Numbered from the stretch's first letter, positions 1 to 8,587 are shown. The stretch is 64,000 bases of DNA from Verrucomicrobiota bacterium (GCA_026397725.1 JAPLUI010000265.1:1-64000), one strand, 5' to 3'. Notes: generated by a model not told the origin, from the sequence alone. A program made the numbers and translations.

Positions 1-1
1 C

Positions 2-493
2 CTGGCGCTGCCCAAGGACAAGGACACGCTCGAGCTGCCGCTGCCTGCCGAGTTCGCCAAGGCCAACGTGCTGGTCGAGATCGTCGCCGCCGGCCAGCGC
101 AAGGCGCAGGCCTATCATGCCAATACCCTCAAACTCACACTCACGGAAAACTATGGTCGTCTCGAAACCCGCGACAGCGCCAGCAACCGCGCCGTGAGCA
201 AGGCCTACGTCAAGGTCTATGCCCGGCTCGGGAATGGCACCGTGCGCTTCTTCAAGGACGGCTACACCGACCTCCGCGGCCGCTTCGATTACGCCAGCCT
301 CAACGGCGGCGCGCCGGGCCAGCCGGTGCCCATCCAGCAAGGGATGCCCAGACCGGCTGCCGCGCCGCAGAACGGCCTCGACTATCAGATGCTCAAGCCC
401 GCCGAGTTGCCGCAGATCGAGAAATTCGCCATCCTCATCCTCAGCGAGACCAACGGCGCCACCACCCGCGAAGTCGCCCCGCCCAGCGAGTGA
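2..493 (+). CDS. C-terminal end of a large protein, carboxypeptidase-regulatory-like (partial)
   Basis: The reading frame is open from the first bases of the window, so this is the last ~163 residues of a longer protein whose start lies outside. The visible part has a strand-rich pattern ending in a segment reading KAYVKVYARLGNG then GYTDLRGRFDYASLN. This resembles the carboxypeptidase-regulatory/CnaB-like beta-sandwich that ends many large Planctomycetes/Verrucomicrobia surface proteins. A Pro/Gln/Ala-rich stretch follows and the protein ends with TREVAPPSE. No catalytic residues are visible. The frame and high third-position GC support real coding. The fold assignment is inference from pattern only, and the role is unknown. 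Confidence 0.7.
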   Translation: MALPKDKDTLELPLPAEFAKANVLVEIVAAGQRKAQAYHANTLKLTLTENYGRLETRDSASNRAVSKAYVKVYARLGNGTVRFFKDGYTDLRGRFDYASLNGGAPGQPVPIQQGMPRPAAAPQNGLDYQMLKPAELPQIEKFAILILSETNGATTREVAPPSE

Positions 494-839
494 CTGCGGC
501 TGCCAGCCGCATAATTTGTAGCGGCGGTCGGTGACCGTCGCCAGCCCATGCGCAGACAAGCTGCCCGATGACAAACCGCCGGGTTTCCAACGACTGGAAC
601 CAATCCCGGCCCGATCCCTAACTTCGTTGCCGCCGCCGGGCAGGTGGTCGCGTGCCTGCGCTGGGAGGTCGAGCGGCGGCGTTGGAGGAGCAATAGCCAA
701 GCAGAAAGGCTGTTGACCGGCCGCAGACACTTTTTTCCGGCGTTGGAATTGACGACGGCCGGCATTCACCTCACTCTTCTCCCTCCCCGCACCACCGCCG
801 TCGCAGCCCGATGCAAGGAGCGGCAACCTCCACCCCCCC
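494..839. other. Intergenic region with one copy of a dispersed palindromic motif
   Basis: No convincing gene lies here. Near its left end (about 517-541) is GTAGCGGCGGTCGGTGACCG, an imperfect palindrome. The same motif (with TCTGTGACCGCC) recurs at 47053-47080 and, inverted, inside the 90-base repeats at 47.1-47.3 kb. It therefore belongs to a dispersed repeat family of this genome. The rest is GC-rich sequence with no clear promoter or terminator. Confidence 0.5.
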
Positions 840-1985
840 GTGAAACAAATGTTACAGCAGATGACAGACAGGAAATATTGTGCAACGCTGGCTTGCCTCG
901 CGGCCGGCCTGTTGGGGTCCCATGGGGCCCCGGAGCGCAAGGCTGCGGAGGATCCCATCCCGCCGTTGATTGCCAAGGGCGACGTGTACAAGGGCGAGGG
1001 GGGGACGGACCCGCTGATCTATGGCAGTGCCGTAGGGCATAAGAAGGTCATCATGCTCTATCTCGATTTTCCGGACATGGAAATGAGCATCGACACCAAC
1101 GAGCGCGGTCGCGCGGTCTTGGGAGATGGCAGGTTTGAGGAGCTGTTTGAGGGGCAGTCTGGTGGCAAACTCAGCTTCGGCATCGAGCATGTCCATGGTT
1201 GGCGGCGGCTGTCGATGAAGGTGGGGCAATACAGCAGCGAGACCACGGAGTCGCATCGCGATCTTTTCGTTGAGATATTCAAGACCTATCCTGAGATCGA
1301 CTTTCGCGAGTATGACTATATCGTCGCCAACATGCCGCGCATCGGCAATACCGCCTTTGGTGAGCGTGATGACCTGGCCATTCCCTACCGCGGCGGCAAG
1401 ATCAAGGTCGCCCTGAACATCTCCAGCCCCAGCCCCATCGTGCTGGCCCATGAGACCGCACACCTGATGGGGTTGCCGGACTTGTACACCTACGGCGGCG
1501 TCGCGGGACCGAAGAATCCGACCGGTCCCTGGGACATCATGTCGGAGGCGGGACGCAGCACGGGTTTTCTCGGCTGGCACCGCCACAAGCTCAAGTGGCT
1601 TGACGCCGACCGCAAAGCCTATCTTGTCAAGCACGGGCAATCCCTGGAACTGACTCCATTGAGCGGCGCTTCCGGGCTTTCGATGATTGTGGTGCCGGTG
1701 GGTGACCCGGCACGGCCGAGCAAGGTTTTCGTCATCGAGGTGGCCCAGTCGGTTCGACTCGGGGAGGGAGCGACTTCCAAAGCCGGAGGCGTCCTGATTT
1801 ACAGTGTGGACGCGACCCTCGCCAGCGGGCAGAACCCTGTCGTGGTTTATCCGCGTGCCGGTCTCGACGAGGCGGCCTTTCACGCCGGTGACAGCTTCGA
1901 CCACGACGCTGCGCCCTTCAGGCTGCAGGTGCTCAAGCGTCTCGCTGACGACAGCTACAGCCTGGACATTCAGCTCAAGGACTGA
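840..1985 (+). CDS. Secreted M6-like zinc metalloprotease
   Basis: This is a 381-residue protein with an N-terminal hydrophobic signal (CATLACLAAGLLGSHGA) and the zinc-binding motif HETAHLMGLPDLY around residues 205-217. That fits the HExxHxxGxxD pattern of metzincin-like/M6 (immune-inhibitor-A-like) peptidases, and the downstream WDIMSEAG segment is also typical of M6 proteins. It should act outside the cytoplasm on proteins; the substrate is unknown. The start is uncertain: GTG at 840 opens the frame, but ATG at 849 or 861 would give a more usual signal peptide (MTDRKYCATLACL), and an AAGGAG sequence sits about 25 bases before 840. It appears to be monocistronic, with repeat-bearing intergenic DNA on both sides. 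Confidence 0.82.
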   Translation: MKQMLQQMTDRKYCATLACLAAGLLGSHGAPERKAAEDPIPPLIAKGDVYKGEGGTDPLIYGSAVGHKKVIMLYLDFPDMEMSIDTNERGRAVLGDGRFEELFEGQSGGKLSFGIEHVHGWRRLSMKVGQYSSETTESHRDLFVEIFKTYPEIDFREYDYIVANMPRIGNTAFGERDDLAIPYRGGKIKVALNISSPSPIVLAHETAHLMGLPDLYTYGGVAGPKNPTGPWDIMSEAGRSTGFLGWHRHKLKWLDADRKAYLVKHGQSLELTPLSGASGLSMIVVPVGDPARPSKVFVIEVAQSVRLGEGATSKAGGVLIYSVDATLASGQNPVVVYPRAGLDEAAFHAGDSFDHDAAPFRLQVLKRLADDSYSLDIQLKD

Positions 1986-2341
1986 GCGGCAAAGCCACCC
2001 CTTGAAAGGGGAGCGCTCCAGAGCCGCAAATCAATAAACATTTCGTTAGAAGTCTGATCATTCAGAGATCAGGTAAAATGATGAAGGGTAAAATCATGGA
2101 AGAAAAGATCAGAACTCCGGAGAACGGAAGCCCGACTCCAGTTCTTCATCATTTTACCCCTCATCATTTTACCAAATACATTCCATGCGAACATGCGAAT
2201 CTGGTAAGGTTTATTTCTTTACGGGTCCTCCCCTCCGCGCTGGGGATGAGGAGATGAGGAGCTGCCAAAGTGACGCTTGGAAAGCCCTCCATTTGGCCCA
2301 CTCCGCGGGTTCAATGGAGTTGAATCCGCGCCTTCCAGGGT
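1986..2341. other. Intergenic region between convergent genes
   Basis: This 356-base gap lies between the metalloprotease and the converging PhnD-like gene. Apart from the inverted repeat at 2072-2173 I see no gene, no clear promoter and no second structured element. Confidence 0.5.
2072..2173. repeat. Inverted repeat with 32-33 base arms (hairpin element)
   Basis: Arms at 2072-2104 and 2142-2173 are near-perfect reverse complements. The left arm begins GGTAAAATGATGAAGGGTAA and the right arm ends CCCTCATCATTTTACC. The spacer is about 37 bases. Within each arm the unit TAAAATGATGA/TAAAATCATG is itself repeated. The element is AT-rich against a GC-rich background and lies between the metalloprotease and a convergent gene. 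It resembles the AAAATGATGAGGGG-type palindromic repeats scattered in Verrucomicrobia and Planctomycetes genomes. It may also act as a bidirectional terminator. Confidence 0.75.
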
Positions 2342-3616
2342 TCATGGATTCACCGGTTTTTCAGGGTTTTCAAGTCGGGGTTTCCAGGATGCTGGCCTCA
2401 CAAAACCCTTGCCTTGAAGATCCTTCGGCACCTTGTCGCCTGATAGATCCAGCAAGGCGTTTTGCAGCCTCACGGCATTGGCAGGGGCAACCCGCCGCAG
2501 GTCCAGCAGCAGCGAGGTGAGCGGCATTTCCGGGGTGCTTGCGATGGTTTTGAAATCCTCCGGTTTGGCGAAATCCACCGCGCAGCTCGCCGTGAGCGCG
2601 TAGCTGGAGACCACCGCCACCTCCACTTTGCCATTCATCAACGCGTCGAGGTTCTCACCGCAACTCGATTGATAGAGACATTCGCCGGGTTGCACTCCCT
2701 TGGCCGCGAGCATTTGCAGCGGGGCATGGTTCTTTTCATAGGAATCCTGCTGGCCGAAGGCGATCCGTTTGCCGTTGAGATCGTCCAGCGACTTGAGCGG
2801 GGATTTGCTGTTGGTCAGAAAAACGCCGGTCATCACCGGGGAGTTGTCAAGGTCACGGATGTCCGCCACGCGTTTGAAGTCCGCGCCGGCCTCCTTGGCC
2901 AGGCGCAGGGCGGTCCACGGTTTACAGATCACCCCGTCATGGGACTTGGCGCGAATCGCCTTTTCCAAATCGAAGACCTCCATGAAGTAGGTCATTTGCA
3001 GGGTGATCTTGTGATTTTTCTGCAAGGCTTCGACCAGCCCCGCATACTCGCGGGTTGCGATTTTGGCGAGGCACTCGCAGGCGGTTTGCCGGCAATAGAT
3101 GTCATTGACCGCGATCTTGAGCACCAGCGGTGTTTGGGTTTCGGCGGGGTTGGCTGGTGTAGCTGGTCCTGGAGCCAACGCCGTTTCCGCAGCGGGATCC
3201 GCCGCCCAGACCAGCATGGTGAGAGAAGCGGCCAGAACCGAATGCAAGGTGTTCGTGTATTTGCCTGGCTTTACCAGGTGACCGGATTCCGTGTCGCCGG
3301 CCGCCTGCGGACTTCGGCGCAGCTCCCATGGTATCCGGTGCAGGCCTGGCGTGGTCGGACCGGTGAGCTGCCTGACCGGTTTTCCCTGAGCGTCGGTGAT
3401 GACCGACACAACCTGGTGCTTGTCATCTGGTGCGAACCCCTCCCTCAGAGGGTAAACGGCGGCACACATGACATCCGGCTTCCGGGGATCGCAAGCCATA
3501 CCCATTCCAGGGGACCGCACAACAGGGACCCTCGCATCGGAACTTGGCCCCCCAACCAGTCCGCTTGGCGGGATCAAGCCGGCAATCATACAGAGGATAC
3601 AATGACTTCGTTTCAT
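2342..3616 (-). CDS. PhnD-like periplasmic binding protein with a foreign N-terminal segment
   Basis: The 424-residue frame has two parts. From about residue 145 it reads as a phosphate/phosphonate-type ABC-transporter substrate-binding protein (PhnD family): LKIAVNDIYCRQTACECLAK, then GKRIAFGQQDSYEKNHAPL, then VEVAVVSSYAL, the usual two-lobe pattern. Residues ~65-125 (VVSVITDAQGKPVRQLTGPT, HRIPWELRRS, LVKPGKYT) look instead like the C-terminal beta-domain of secreted beta-propeller/VPS10-type proteins. A signal-like stretch (HSVLAASLTMLVWAADPAAE) follows, so the true start of the binding protein is probably the in-frame TTG near 3246 and the rest a fused relic. No permease or ATPase genes are adjacent, so the ligand is unknown. 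Confidence 0.7.
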   Translation of the reverse strand: MKRSHCILCMIAGLIPPSGLVGGPSSDARVPVVRSPGMGMACDPRKPDVMCAAVYPLREGFAPDDKHQVVSVITDAQGKPVRQLTGPTTPGLHRIPWELRRSPQAAGDTESGHLVKPGKYTNTLHSVLAASLTMLVWAADPAAETALAPGPATPANPAETQTPLVLKIAVNDIYCRQTACECLAKIATREYAGLVEALQKNHKITLQMTYFMEVFDLEKAIRAKSHDGVICKPWTALRLAKEAGADFKRVADIRDLDNSPVMTGVFLTNSKSPLKSLDDLNGKRIAFGQQDSYEKNHAPLQMLAAKGVQPGECLYQSSCGENLDALMNGKVEVAVVSSYALTASCAVDFAKPEDFKTIASTPEMPLTSLLLDLRRVAPANAVRLQNALLDLSGDKVPKDLQGKGFVRPASWKPRLENPEKPVNP

Positions 3617-3806
3617 TACTGCTTCCAGGGGTGGTTCGGATTGCGGGTTGCCGGGTCAGGGTTGTACCGCAGGCGATAGTTGCGGCATCTTGAGGGCACC
3701 TGCAAGGCCAAACTCCCTAACGGGGCCAACAACTCTTGCATCGCTTGGAAAATCGTCGCTCCAATTTCGCGCGGGGGTGATTTTGTGGGTCCCTGGAGAT
3801 ATGCTA

Positions 3807-3950
3807 TATGATAGATGGGCATGGCGCTTTGAGGCGGGCGAACCTCTTCGCATCCAGAGCTTCAGGCACGGTGAGGGTGACGGTGTCGAAGCCGGTCGGA
3901 ACACCCATGACGACGGTCACACCGGGATGCTCGGTTTGGGTCGCGTCCGG
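3807..3950 (-). pseudogene. Possible relic of the C-terminus of a secreted protein
   Basis: On the minus strand the frame reads VTVVMGVPTGFDTVTLTVPE, then ALDAKRFARLKAP, close to a stop. This resembles the C-terminal ends (…RFARLRV-type) of many secreted Verrucomicrobia proteins. Nothing upstream in this frame looks like the rest of such a protein, and the surroundings look non-coding. If real, it is a short relic. Confidence is low because the evidence is a short sequence resemblance. Confidence 0.2.
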
Positions 3951-4246
3951 AACAGGGCGTGGTGAGGAATGGCCAGGCACGCCCACCTCAAATCCGGCCA
4001 AACGGCAGGGCGGCTCCTGCCCGGGTCGCCCACTGGTCCGCCCGCACGGGCGGTGCACAGGTGCGGATGACGCGAGGAGAAAGAAATGCAAGCAGCCATG
4101 ACCTTCGCATCCCCATTTCACCCGCAGGGCAGTCAGGGCGCGGCGTGCCGCGCCCTGATTTGGGGTGGCCGATGTTCTCATTCGGCCACGAGACGGACTG
4201 CGGCCATTCATTGGCAAACTGCCCGGCTGGCTGATTGGAATCCTTG

Positions 4247-4273
4247 GGCCGAGCGGTTGCCTCGGCCATTTTT
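4247..4273 (+). terminator. Hairpin plus T-run upstream of serA
   Basis: GGCCGAG (4247-4253), loop CGGTTGC, CTCGGCC (4261-4267), then ATTTTT. This has the form of an intrinsic terminator on the plus strand, about 70 bases before the serA start. With no evident plus-strand gene upstream, it could be an attenuator in the serA leader. That reading is inference. Confidence 0.4.
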
Positions 4274-4345
4274 GGCCAGTCCCCCGGCGGAAATTTTCAA
4301 GCAAACCCTTGCCATCGGCGGGACATTGGTTTATCCCGTCGCCCC

Positions 4346-5941
4346 ATGGCAACCTATCGCGTGCTTGTTTCTGACCCGATCTCTGAAAAAGGAGTGGAAG
4401 CTCTGCGTTCAGCCCCCGAGATTTCCGTGGATGTGAAAACCGGTCTCAAACCCGAGGAATTGCTTGCCATCATCGGCGAGTACCACGGTCTGGTCATCCG
4501 CTCCCAGACCAAGGTCACCCCGGAGGTTTTCGCCGCCGCCAAGAACCTCAAGGCCATCGGCCGCGCCGGGGTCGGGGTGGACAACATCGACCGCAATGCC
4601 GCCACCGAACATGGCGTGGTGGTGATGAACACTCCCAGCGGCAACACCATCTCCACCGCCGAACATGCCTTCGCCCTGATGCTCGCGCTGGCCCGCAACA
4701 TCCCCCAGGCCCACGCCTCGATGATCGCCGGCAAATGGGACCGCAAGTCCTTCGAGGGCATCGAACTTTTCGGCAAACGCCTCGCCATCATCGGCATGGG
4801 CCGGATCGGTACCGAGTTTGCCAAGCGGGCCCAGGCCTTCGGCATGAGCGTCGTCGCCTACGATCCCTTCCTCACCGCCGCCCGCGCCCAATCGCTCAAG
4901 GTGGAGCTGGCCGAATCCGCCAGCGGCGCGCTGCAGGATGCCGACGTGGTCACCCTGCACATCCCGCTCACATCGGAAACCAAGCACCTCCTCAACGACG
5001 AACGCATCAGCTTGATGAATCGGGGCGCGCTCATCATCAACTGCGCCCGCGGTGGGCTCATCGATGAGACCGCCGCCAAGGCCCGCCTTGATTCCGGTCA
5101 CCTTGCCGGAATCGCCCTCGATGTTTACGAAGCCGAGCCGCCAGCGGCTGATTGTCCGTTGTTTGCGGCCCGGAAATGCGTCTTCACGCCGCACCTCGGG
5201 GCCTCCACGGCGGAGGCCCAGGAAAACGTCGGCACCGAGGTCGCCTATCAAATCCGCGACTTCCTCGTCAGTGGCGAGATCCGCAACGCCGTGAACATGC
5301 CCAACCTCGACAGCCACACGCTCGAAAGCGTGGGCCCCTACCTCAACCTCGCCAACTCGCTCGGCAAACTGCTCTCGAAAATCGCCCCCGAACAATGCGA
5401 TACCATCCGCATTTCCTACCTCGGCCCGGTCTCCGAACTTGATACCGAGCTGATCACCCGCACCGTGCTCACCGGCTACCTTGCCGGTGCCCACACCGAG
5501 GCCCAGCTCAATCTGGTCAATGCCCCGGCCGTCGCCAAGGCCCACGGCATCCAAGTCAGCGAAGCCACCGCCGCCCTCGCCACCAACTGCACCGAACTCA
5601 TCGAAGTTTCCGCCATCAAGGGCGGCGAATCCTGCACGGTGGCCGGCACCTTCTTCGGCCACTCCGCCCGCATCGTCCACATCGCCGGCCACTACGTCGA
5701 AACCAGCCCGCGCGGGCGCTTTCTGTTTGTTGAAAACGATGATCGCCCCGGCATTGTCGGCACCCTCGGCACCTCCCTCGGCAACGCTGCCGTCAACATC
5801 GCCAACATGGCCCTCAGCCGCACCAGCGACCGCACCCGGGCCGTCACGGTCATTGAAGTGGACTCGGAATCCCCTGCGAGTTTGTTGGAAAAACTCCGCA
5901 ACACCCCCGGAATCCTCCGGGTTTTGAGCTTCGAGCTATGA
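4346..5941 (+). CDS. serA: D-3-phosphoglycerate dehydrogenase, long ACT form
   Basis: Oxidises 3-phosphoglycerate with NAD+, the first step of serine biosynthesis, in the cytoplasm. The 531 residues match the long form. The order is substrate/NAD domains with GRAGVGVDNID (72-82), the Rossmann motif GMGRIG (150-155), the catalytic Arg in NCARGGLID (R235), Glu in YEAEPP (about E264) and His in TPHLGAST (H283). An intervening domain follows, then a C-terminal ACT domain (from about residue 455: NDDRPGIVGTLGTSLG), the usual site of serine feedback. The start is ATG 4346 (MATYRVLVSDPISEKG), where family similarity begins; the frame is open 37 codons further upstream. It appears to be a single-gene unit. 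Confidence 0.96.
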   Translation: MATYRVLVSDPISEKGVEALRSAPEISVDVKTGLKPEELLAIIGEYHGLVIRSQTKVTPEVFAAAKNLKAIGRAGVGVDNIDRNAATEHGVVVMNTPSGNTISTAEHAFALMLALARNIPQAHASMIAGKWDRKSFEGIELFGKRLAIIGMGRIGTEFAKRAQAFGMSVVAYDPFLTAARAQSLKVELAESASGALQDADVVTLHIPLTSETKHLLNDERISLMNRGALIINCARGGLIDETAAKARLDSGHLAGIALDVYEAEPPAADCPLFAARKCVFTPHLGASTAEAQENVGTEVAYQIRDFLVSGEIRNAVNMPNLDSHTLESVGPYLNLANSLGKLLSKIAPEQCDTIRISYLGPVSELDTELITRTVLTGYLAGAHTEAQLNLVNAPAVAKAHGIQVSEATAALATNCTELIEVSAIKGGESCTVAGTFFGHSARIVHIAGHYVETSPRGRFLFVENDDRPGIVGTLGTSLGNAAVNIANMALSRTSDRTRAVTVIEVDSESPASLLEKLRNTPGILRVLSFEL

Positions 5942-6006
5942 AAATCAAAAAATTCCTGAAAAATCAGTTGCCAAATCCGTCAGGGTCGAATTATCCTCCT
6001 CCCAGC

Positions 6007-6438
6007 ATGAAAAAGCTTATCGTCATCGCTACTGCCCTTGTCACGCTCTCCGGCATTGCTGCCGCAGACATTCAGGCACCTCCAGGCTCGCAATACACCT
6101 CTTCCCGCAAGCTTGGCCGCGCCTTCAGCAACATCCTGTACGGATTCATGGAGATTCCCGAACAAATCGTCCGCAAGACCGATGAGCATGGCCGCAAGGC
6201 CGGCTGGTCGTATGGGGCGGTCGATGGCACCAGCCGCGCGCTGCGCCGCCTCGGGTATGGCTTCTATGAACTCTTCACCTTCACCTGCCCAACCTATCGC
6301 GGCACCTTCAAGCAGCCGTATGAGCGCTGCGGTGAAGACAACCGCATCCAGATGAATGTCGCTGACGGACTCTCCGAATTCCCGCCGGAACTCGGCTTTG
6401 AAGCCTACTTCGGACACGTGCGGCAGCAAGGCTTCTGA
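6007..6438 (+). CDS. Exosortase-system-associated protein, TIGR04073 type
   Basis: A 143-residue exported protein. It starts at ATG 6007 with a clear signal peptide (MKKLIVIATALVTLSGIAAA); an in-frame ATG at 5938 overlaps the serA stop but would bury the signal peptide. The mature part has KLGRAFSNILYGFMEIPEQI, then GAVDGTSRALRRLGYGFYEL, then FPPELGFEAYFG. These are the hallmarks of the TIGR04073 family, which co-occurs with exosortase/PEP-CTERM sorting in Verrucomicrobia and relatives. No exosortase gene is in the window. The molecular function is not known. It lies 65 bases after serA and could be read from the same transcript. Confidence 0.85.
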   Translation: MKKLIVIATALVTLSGIAAADIQAPPGSQYTSSRKLGRAFSNILYGFMEIPEQIVRKTDEHGRKAGWSYGAVDGTSRALRRLGYGFYELFTFTCPTYRGTFKQPYERCGEDNRIQMNVADGLSEFPPELGFEAYFGHVRQQGF

Positions 6439-6597
6439 CGCCCGCTCCCCCGGCAAAAGACCGGTTTTTTTCCTTGTGCCCACCGCCTGACCTGCTTGGC
6501 TTCGCGGGGCGTTGGTTGCCGAGCCTACCATGCCCTCCTGTGAGGGCTCCCCATATTCCGCCCCGCCCACCACGCCATTTCCTCCCAAAATCCCAAG

Positions 6598-7242
6598 ATG
6601 TTTCTCCAAGTTCCCGCTGTCCCGGCAGCCGCCTCGCAAGTCGCACCTCTCAGCAACCGCCGCAGCGCCCTAGGGCGGCTTGGCCTGACCGGGTTGGCCC
6701 TCGTCGCCTCCTCGTCGCCGGTGGCTGCGGCACTCGCAAAAGTCAACAAGACAGCCGAAAAGAGTGTGGCAGCGTCCGGTCTGCCGCTTGAGTGGTTGAG
6801 CCTCCAGGACGGCCAGGTGCTCTTCGACTACACCCGCTATCTGGTGGCCTTGAAACTGCGGCACATCACTCCCCAACAAGTGATCGCAGCTCACGCCAAA
6901 TCCCACGGCACCATCTGGAACACCCTGCCACCCAAAGCATGGTGGAACCGGATGGGATACACCTTGCGGGTGGTGGATCGCATCGCCCTGTACCTCGGCA
7001 TGCCCGTTCAGGAAATCGTCTCCGCCTATCGCTGTCCGGCGTACAATGCCCACTGCCCCGGTGCCAAGAGTGGTTCATGGCACCAGGCCAACGTCGCTGT
7101 GGATGTCGTCTTTCCGACCCAACCCTCTGCGGTAACCGCGATGAGCCGCAATGTCCGCGACCGCGGCCTGTTCAAGGGCGGCATCGGCGCTTACCCGACT
7201 TTCACCCACATCGATACGCGCGGCGAAAACATCAATTGGTGA
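6598..7242 (+). CDS. Exported M15-like (DUF882/YcbK-type) peptidase
   Basis: A 214-residue protein with a twin-arginine-like leader (SNRRSALGRLGLTGLALVAS). The C-terminal half is a D-Ala-D-Ala carboxypeptidase-like fold. The segment SAYRCPAYNAHCPGAKSGSWHQ corresponds to the SGYRSPxxNxxxxGxxxxSxH region with its first zinc ligand. The segment AVDVVF follows, and GGIGAYPTFTHIDTRGENINW carries the last histidine. By family it should cleave or bind peptidoglycan outside the cytoplasm. The H in SGSWHQ and H in FTHID are the expected zinc ligands, and the D of VAVDV fits as the third. It stands alone, followed by a repeat-containing gap. Confidence 0.82.
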   Translation: MFLQVPAVPAAASQVAPLSNRRSALGRLGLTGLALVASSSPVAAALAKVNKTAEKSVAASGLPLEWLSLQDGQVLFDYTRYLVALKLRHITPQQVIAAHAKSHGTIWNTLPPKAWWNRMGYTLRVVDRIALYLGMPVQEIVSAYRCPAYNAHCPGAKSGSWHQANVAVDVVFPTQPSAVTAMSRNVRDRGLFKGGIGAYPTFTHIDTRGENINW

Positions 7243-7636
7243 GCGGCTCCGCCCTTGCCACATGCCGCACTTCACGGCGAGTGCATGCCCAAAAGTCAAG
7301 GCGGGGCGACTCCGCTCCGCCCTCGACCGTGAGGGGACAATGGGAAGCGATGCTCCTCCACTCGTTGGCCAGTCATGGGCATCGGCGGATCGGAGTAGTA
7401 TCAGATCGAATCAAGGGATTTTTGTAACTACTCAGGTACGGAAGAATTTTGTGACAGAATCATTGGATGACAGAATCATTGAGGATTGGAATTGGGCAAT
7501 CGCGGTCCATCCGCCTGCCTTCCCTTTCATCAACGGCTATTCCTCGTCGGATATGCGAATTCCATCCTCTTGATGCATCTTCAAAGTAGCGGACCTGAGT
7601 AGTAACGGATTTTTTTGGTTTTTTTTGAGACCGGGT
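7243..7636. other. Intergenic region holding a small inverted-repeat element
   Basis: This 394-base gap lies between the peptidase and the convergent coaX. It contains the 7424-7606 element described separately and a T-rich run at 7611-7626 (plus strand). I see no coding sequence. Confidence 0.6.
7424..7606. repeat. 183-base element bounded by 17-base inverted repeats (MITE-like)
   Basis: The left end, GTAACTACTCAGGTACG (7424-7440), and the right end, CGGACCTGAGTAGTAAC (7590-7606), are reverse complements at 15 of 17 positions. Inside is a direct repeat of TGACAGAATCATTGGA/TGACAGAATCATTGAG at 7452-7467 and 7468-7483. A related GTTACTACTCGGGTAG occurs alone near 36665. The structure suggests a non-autonomous mobile element or a dispersed repeat unit. 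No target-site duplication is obvious by eye. Confidence 0.55.
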
Positions 7637-8377
7637 TCAGGGCGGAAAAACGGCAAGTGCCACCTGCCGAATCCCCGCCAGCGTTAGATCCGGATCCACG
7701 GCGTCGATTTCCGGAATCCCGTGGGTAATGAGTTCCGCATCGCCCCCGGTGGCGATGATTTTCGGTCGCCCGCCCAGCTCCGCACAGATCCGCGCGAGAA
7801 TCTCCCGCACCAGACCTCGGTAGCCGAGCACCGCGCCCACCTGCATCGCGTGGATGGTGGACTTGCCGATCGCGGAAGCCGGTTCCTCCAGCACGATTTC
7901 CGGCAACAGGGCGGTTGCTTGCGCCAGGTAGCGGGTCATGGCCCCCAAGCCAGGCGCAATCACCCCGCCGCAGTAGGCCGGTGCCGCGGAAACAATGTCA
8001 AATGTGACCGCCGTTCCCAAATCAATCACCACCGCCGGCACGCCGTGGCGGGCCAGCACGCCCACCGCATTGGCCAACCGGTCCGCGCCAATCTGGCCGG
8101 GCTCCGGGTAGTCAATCCCCATCCCCAGCGGACTCCGGAAATCCAGCAGGTGAACCGGTACCCGTGGCTCGAGATACTCCCGCAGCACCCGCGCCTTGTG
8201 CGGCACCACCGAGGCGATCACGGCGGCCTCAAACACCATCCCACCTAACAACGCCGCCAGCGTCGCGATGGAAAGGTCCGCCGTCGCCAGCACGCCACGC
8301 CACTCACCCAGCCCGCACGGCTCGCCGACCGCGAATTTCGTCCGGGTGTTAGAATTGTCAACCAGCAGCCAGCGCAT
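7637..8377 (-). CDS. coaX: Type III pantothenate kinase
   Basis: Phosphorylates pantothenate in the first committed step of coenzyme A synthesis (ASKHA-fold enzyme, cytoplasmic). The 246 residues match the family. The N-terminal phosphate loop is LLVDNSNTRTKFA (usually DxGNT; here the glycine is a serine). GADRLANAVG (about 98-107) and DLGTAVTFD (about 119-127) are the conserved substrate/ATP motifs, and GGVIAPGL and TGGDA follow. The start is the ATG at 8377. Its transcription converges with the M15-like gene; the divergent side is a 210-base gap before the amt terminator. Confidence 0.94.
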   Translation of the reverse strand: MRWLLVDNSNTRTKFAVGEPCGLGEWRGVLATADLSIATLAALLGGMVFEAAVIASVVPHKARVLREYLEPRVPVHLLDFRSPLGMGIDYPEPGQIGADRLANAVGVLARHGVPAVVIDLGTAVTFDIVSAAPAYCGGVIAPGLGAMTRYLAQATALLPEIVLEEPASAIGKSTIHAMQVGAVLGYRGLVREILARICAELGGRPKIIATGGDAELITHGIPEIDAVDPDLTLAGIRQVALAVFPP

Positions 8378-8528
8378 CGGTCACCAATGGGTTGAGTTGA
8401 AAAGCTGAGGCCCGGAGCGCCCGAGCCGAGGCGCCCCTTGACTGGCTTTGACCAGCCGCCACCCTGTCGTTCGGGAAATCCTTCGTCTCACGGCCACAAG
8501 GGAACCCTGGCGGCAGCTTCATGCAAAC

Positions 8529-8563
8529 CAAAAAATGGGGCGGGCTGCTTGGCAACCCGCCCC
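8529..8563 (-). terminator. Intrinsic terminator of amt
   Basis: Read on the minus strand: GGGCGGGTTGC, loop CAA, GCAGCCCGCCC (one G-T pair), then ATTTTTTGG. The T-run corresponds to the A-run at 8530-8535 on the plus strand. It lies about 25 bases past the amt stop codon. Confidence 0.8.
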
Positions 8564-8587
8564 GGAGAATCCATTGCTCAGGAAAAC

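Larger units (their letters stand above)
3617..4345. other. Long intergenic region before serA with hairpins and a possible gene relic
   Basis: This region has no convincing intact gene. It contains a 12-base-pair GC-rich palindrome at 4133-4158 (TCAGGGCGCGGC / GCCGCGCCCTGA), a smaller hairpin near 4166-4192 (TGGCCGA / TCGGCCA), and a terminator-like hairpin at 4247-4273. The left part may hold the decayed end of a secreted protein on the minus strand. Either it is degraded accessory DNA or it includes a long serA leader. Confidence 0.5.

Noticed and set aside
852..1904. 350-codon minus-strand open frame opposite the M6-like protease
   Set aside because: The opposite strand has the HExxH motif and signal peptide; this is a shadow.
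2462..3679. 405-codon plus-strand open frame opposite the PhnD-like gene
   Set aside because: The PhnD-like protein on the other strand has family motifs; this frame has none.
4409..5692. 427-codon minus-strand open frame opposite serA
   Set aside because: Shadow of serA; glycine-rich with no motifs.
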